From positions 26,104 through 90,103 of the forward strand of contig DASZMX010000043.1 in NCBI GenBank assembly GCA_035551475.1: a stretch of 64,000 nucleotides of DNA, given 5' to 3'. Both the position numbers and the translations under genes were made by a program. The notes under the pieces were generated by a model. That model was given only the letters and a program-made list of their open reading frames with translations, ran no database searches and was not told the origin of the DNA. This stretch comes from DASZMX01 sp035551475. GTDB taxonomy: Bacteria > Verrucomicrobiota > Verrucomicrobiia > Limisphaerales > Palsa-1400. This document shows positions 61,663 to 64,000 of the stretch, one piece after another (position 1 is the stretch's first letter; every line of letters begins with the position of its first letter).

Positions 61663-63192
61663 TCACTCGGCGCGGGCAGAACTGGGCGGCGTGCCATGGT
61701 GTTTGGGGACGCCGGTCAACACTCCTTGAAAGTTTTTCAACGGCGCCCCCACCATAATGCCTTTTTCGCTGATGGAAAACTCGCGCAACGTTCGTTCGTG
61801 GTTGCCGCTGCGTTTCTTGATGATGGAGATCGCTTGTTTGACTTCCCCCATGGCTTCAAAAAAGCGCAGGAGAACCACGGTGTCAGCCAGGTAGGTTAAA
61901 TCGACCACGCTTTGCATTTGACCGACCAAGCCCTGTTGCGCAAGCACCAGGATGGTGGCGACGCCTTGCTGGTTCAGATAGGCCAGCAGCTCATGCAGTT
62001 GCAGACTGAGAAATCTCTCCTCCGGCATGGCGTTGAGATAGCCGTTAATGCTGTCAATCACCACCATCCGGGCGCTTTCCTTCTCCACCGCCTGCTGGAT
62101 GCGATGCGCCAATTCCCCCGGCGAGATTTCCGCCGGGTCGATTTGTTCGACATGGATCAAGCCTGATTTTACATGCGACAGCACGTCCATGCCCAAGGAA
62201 GCGGCGCGGCAGAGAAAAGTTCCGATGGTTTCGTCGAACATGTAGAAATTGACGCGCTCGCCGCGCTCGGCTGCGGCGCAGGCATGCTTGATGGCGAGAG
62301 TGGATTTGCCGGTGCCGGGCGGACCCATGAAAATGGAGCTGGTTCCGCGGTCAATGCCGCCGCCCAACAAAGCGTCCAGGGTGGCCAGGCCGCTGGAGGC
62401 GGGTTCGCGCTTGAATTCGGTATGGTGCTCCGCCGCCACGAGCCGCGGAAAAACGATGACCCCGCCCGTTTCGATGTTGAAGTCGTGATAGCCATCGCGA
62501 TATTTGCGCCCGCGAACCTTTTCGACGAGCAAGGTGCGCCGGGCGACACCGTAGCGCGGGGATTGCTTTTCCAACAGCACGACGCCGTGCGCCAGGCTGC
62601 GCACCTGGAGATCGTTGGAATCGGAGGTGCAATCGTCCAGAAAGATCACCGTGGTTTTTTGGCCGGCAAAGAATTGTTTGAAACTCAGCATCTGGCGGCG
62701 ATAACGGAGCGGCGTTTCCGCCATCAGGCGCATTTCGGAAAGGGAATCAAAAATGATGCGCTTCGGTTTAATGCGCTCGATTTCGCTGAGCAGGATTTTG
62801 GTGGTCTTGTTAAGCTCCACCTCGGCTGGATGGAAAAACGTGTGTTCACCTTCAGCCTTGAGTTGTTGGTCGATGGCCGAAAGCTCAAAGATATTCAGCG
62901 CGTCCAAGGTCCAGCCGTGCGATTTGGCGACGGCTAAAAGCTCGTCCTTGGTTTCCGACAGCGTGATGTAAAGGCCGGTCTCCTTGCGCCGCGCGCCTTC
63001 GAGGAGAAATTGCAGGGCGAGGGTCGTTTTGCCGACGCCGGGGTCGCCCTCGACGAGATAAAGGCGGTTGCGGGGCAAGCCGCCGCAAAGAATGCTGTCC
63101 AGACCGGGCACGCCGGTTGGGCAAAGATCAATGGAAGGATTGGATTCGCAGTTCACGTAGTTCAATTTCTCGAAATCCGCAGAAAAAGACAA
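61663..63192 (-). CDS. KaiC-like double-domain RecA-type ATPase
   Basis: 509 aa from a TTG at 63192; GGGGG 5 bp upstream is a good Shine-Dalgarno sequence and no in-frame ATG fits better. Two RecA/KaiC domains are present: P-loops GDPGVGKTT (residues 49-57) and GPPGTGKST (290-298), and the Walker B-like MVVIDSINGYL near 377. The C-terminal part KQAISIIKKRSGNHERTLREFSISEKGIMV aligns closely with the end of cyanobacterial KaiC. The KaiC Ser431-Thr432 phosphosite pair is Thr433-Tyr434 here (DLTYLADTVVLL). Neither kaiA nor kaiB is present. A cyanobacterial-type clock role is not implied; signalling with the adjacent PAS kinase is more likely. Confidence 0.93.
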   Translation of the reverse strand: MSFSADFEKLNYVNCESNPSIDLCPTGVPGLDSILCGGLPRNRLYLVEGDPGVGKTTLALQFLLEGARRKETGLYITLSETKDELLAVAKSHGWTLDALNIFELSAIDQQLKAEGEHTFFHPAEVELNKTTKILLSEIERIKPKRIIFDSLSEMRLMAETPLRYRRQMLSFKQFFAGQKTTVIFLDDCTSDSNDLQVRSLAHGVVLLEKQSPRYGVARRTLLVEKVRGRKYRDGYHDFNIETGGVIVFPRLVAAEHHTEFKREPASSGLATLDALLGGGIDRGTSSIFMGPPGTGKSTLAIKHACAAAERGERVNFYMFDETIGTFLCRAASLGMDVLSHVKSGLIHVEQIDPAEISPGELAHRIQQAVEKESARMVVIDSINGYLNAMPEERFLSLQLHELLAYLNQQGVATILVLAQQGLVGQMQSVVDLTYLADTVVLLRFFEAMGEVKQAISIIKKRSGNHERTLREFSISEKGIMVGAPLKNFQGVLTGVPKHHGTPPSSARAE

Positions 63193-63194
63193 CC

Positions 63195-63235
63195 GTTCCC
63201 CCTTAGGGGATGCCCCGGTTTATGCCTAGGGGAAC
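63195..63235 (-). promoter_or_regulatory. Overlapping inverted repeats at the kaiC-like ribosome-binding site
   Basis: GTTCCCC (63195-63201) pairs with GGGGAAC (63229-63235). Inside, CCCC-TTA-GGGG (63199-63209) can form a competing short hairpin. On the minus strand the shared arm GGGGGAAC is the Shine-Dalgarno region 2 bp before the TTG start. TAGGGGA also occurs as a direct repeat (63204-63210 and 63227-63233, 23-bp spacing). Confidence 0.4.
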
Positions 63236-63292
63236 TGAGGCCAAAAACTTTGCGCTTTGCTCTTGGGGGCAGGGGCCATAGACTAAGCCAAT

Positions 63293-63448
63293 ATGTCACA
63301 ACATAGAAGTCTTCGTGCCGCGAGCACGTCCGGCGCTAAGCGCAATGTCCTGAAACGATTTGAAAGGGTGGCGGTTTTGAAAAAACGCGGCCAATGGAAA
63401 GCCGGCGACCGCGTCACCGGCCTGCGCAAAACCAAACCCGACGCCTAA
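63293..63448 (+). CDS. Small basic protein (TIGR04137 type)
   Basis: 51 aa from the ATG at 63293 (MSQHRSLRAASTSGAKRNVL). The sequence SGAKRNVLKRFERV and KKRGQWKAGDRVTGLRKTKP are the hallmarks of a short basic protein family conserved in Verrucomicrobia, Chlamydiae and Planctomycetes. It is strongly positively charged (Lys/Arg about 30%), so a ribosome or nucleic-acid partner is plausible. It precedes the pseudouridine synthase gene by 18 bp on the same strand, in keeping with an rRNA-related role. The frame is short but complete, with a TAA stop. Confidence 0.85.
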   Translation: MSQHRSLRAASTSGAKRNVLKRFERVAVLKKRGQWKAGDRVTGLRKTKPDA

Positions 63449-63466
63449 CCCGGCGCAAGCGGGGCG

Positions 63467-64000
63467 ATGGCCGTTCGATTGCAAAAATACCTGGCGGAAG
63501 CCGGCGTGGCTTCGCGGCGGGCGTGCGAACAATACATCACGGCGGGCCGGGTCTGCGTCAATAATGACGTGGTTTCGGCTTTGGGCGTCAAAGTGGAGCC
63601 TGGCCGTGATCGCGTGACGGTGGACGGGCGTTCGGTGGCGCCGCGCCGCAAGCGTTACGTCGCGCTCAACAAGCCGCGCGGCGTGATGTGCACGCGTGAG
63701 GACGAGGAGGCCCGCGACAAAATCGGGGATTTGTTGCCGGCGGATTGGACGGACCTGTTCTCGGTGGGGCGTTTGGATTGCAATAGCGAGGGGCTGATTT
63801 TTTTGACCAATGACGGGGATTTTTGCCTGAAAATGACCCATCCGCGTTATGGCATGACCAAAACGTATGTGGCAAAAATTCAGGGCAAAGTGACGCCCGA
63901 GATGCTGAAGAGTTTTACGCAGGGCATTGTTTGCGAGGGGGAAAAATTGCGGGCGCGCCGCGCGCGGCTGGTGAGCAGCGGGAAATCCAGCAGCACCGTC
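63467..64000 (+). CDS. RsuA/RluB-family pseudouridine synthase, 3' end outside window
   Basis: The first 178 codons are present. Residues 3-50 form an S4 RNA-binding domain (RLQKYLAEAGVASRRACEQYI, TAGRVCVNN). The catalytic domain follows (YVALNKPRGVMCT, then the catalytic Asp D104 in FSVGRLDCNSEGLIFLTNDG, MTHPRYGMTKTYVAKIQG). It isomerises a uridine in ribosomal RNA; RluB, RluE, RluF and RsuA cannot be told apart from this part. The S4 domain excludes RluE. It follows the small basic protein gene by 18 bp and may share its promoter. Confidence 0.93.
   Translation, partial: MAVRLQKYLAEAGVASRRACEQYITAGRVCVNNDVVSALGVKVEPGRDRVTVDGRSVAPRRKRYVALNKPRGVMCTREDEEARDKIGDLLPADWTDLFSVGRLDCNSEGLIFLTNDGDFCLKMTHPRYGMTKTYVAKIQGKVTPEMLKSFTQGIVCEGEKLRARRARLVSSGKSSSTV

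Noticed and set aside
61663..63192. Complete cyanobacterial-type circadian clock
   Set aside because: kaiA and kaiB are absent and the phosphosite pair differs; only KaiC-like homology can be supported.

Overview
The window looks like a chromosome segment of a Verrucomicrobiota bacterium, probably near Limisphaerales/Pedosphaeraceae. The evidence is the GC-rich coding sequence, weak Shine-Dalgarno use, a DUF1559-type pseudopilin with a YADDN motif, the TIGR04137-type small basic protein, a TIGR03067-type protein, giant secreted Ig/NHL/Calx-beta proteins and FecR/TPR proteins. Gene density is high. No gap without a gene exceeds about 230 bp, and I saw no insertion sequence, prophage core, CRISPR array or rRNA.

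Layout. (1) 1-3946, minus: a type IV pilus / type II secretion assembly set (pilN-, pilO-, pilP-like and a secretin), followed by a truncated NHL-repeat protein. (2) 4175-10038, minus: a small DUF6580 membrane protein, then mcsA-mcsB-clpC (protein-arginine phosphorylation and Clp proteolysis) and an ilvE-type aminotransferase. (3) 10104-25470: a polysaccharide locus aimed at uronic-acid polymers. It holds a GH2/alginate-lyase fusion, a beta-helix protein with a CBM96-like domain, a GH5 enzyme, a GH105-DUF4861 enzyme, KduI and KduD, with an embedded LuxR-type two-component system and a pseudopilin. KduI and KduD would turn the unsaturated uronates released by lyases and GH105 into KDG; the KDG kinase and aldolase are not here. 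(4) 25467-27220, minus: a sulfotransferase and a histidine phosphatase.

(5) 27390-50592 is the most unusual part. Two minus-strand genes (a CHASE2 adenylate/guanylate cyclase and an unknown anchored protein) diverge from a tightly packed six-gene plus-strand operon of about 20 kb. It encodes a 2,411-aa secreted multidomain protein with a trypsin-like domain, three paralogous YadA-head/S74 autoprocessing fibre proteins, a second trypsin-domain protein, and a FecR-TPR protein with a predicted outer-membrane barrel. I read it as a coordinated cell-surface assembly; its function is inferred.

(6) 50608-59970: a TIGR03067-type protein, tRNA-Met(CAT), a Smr protein, an aldo/keto reductase, an OmpR-type two-component pair next to a CBM9/LamG secreted protein, a DUF3309 peptide, tRNA-Glu(CTC) and a PIN-domain toxin/antitoxin pair. 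(7) 60051-64000: a KaiC-like ATPase with a PAS histidine kinase carrying a degenerate receiver domain, diverging from the small basic protein and a truncated RsuA/RluB-type pseudouridine synthase.

Functional calls come from reading motifs; no database search was run.
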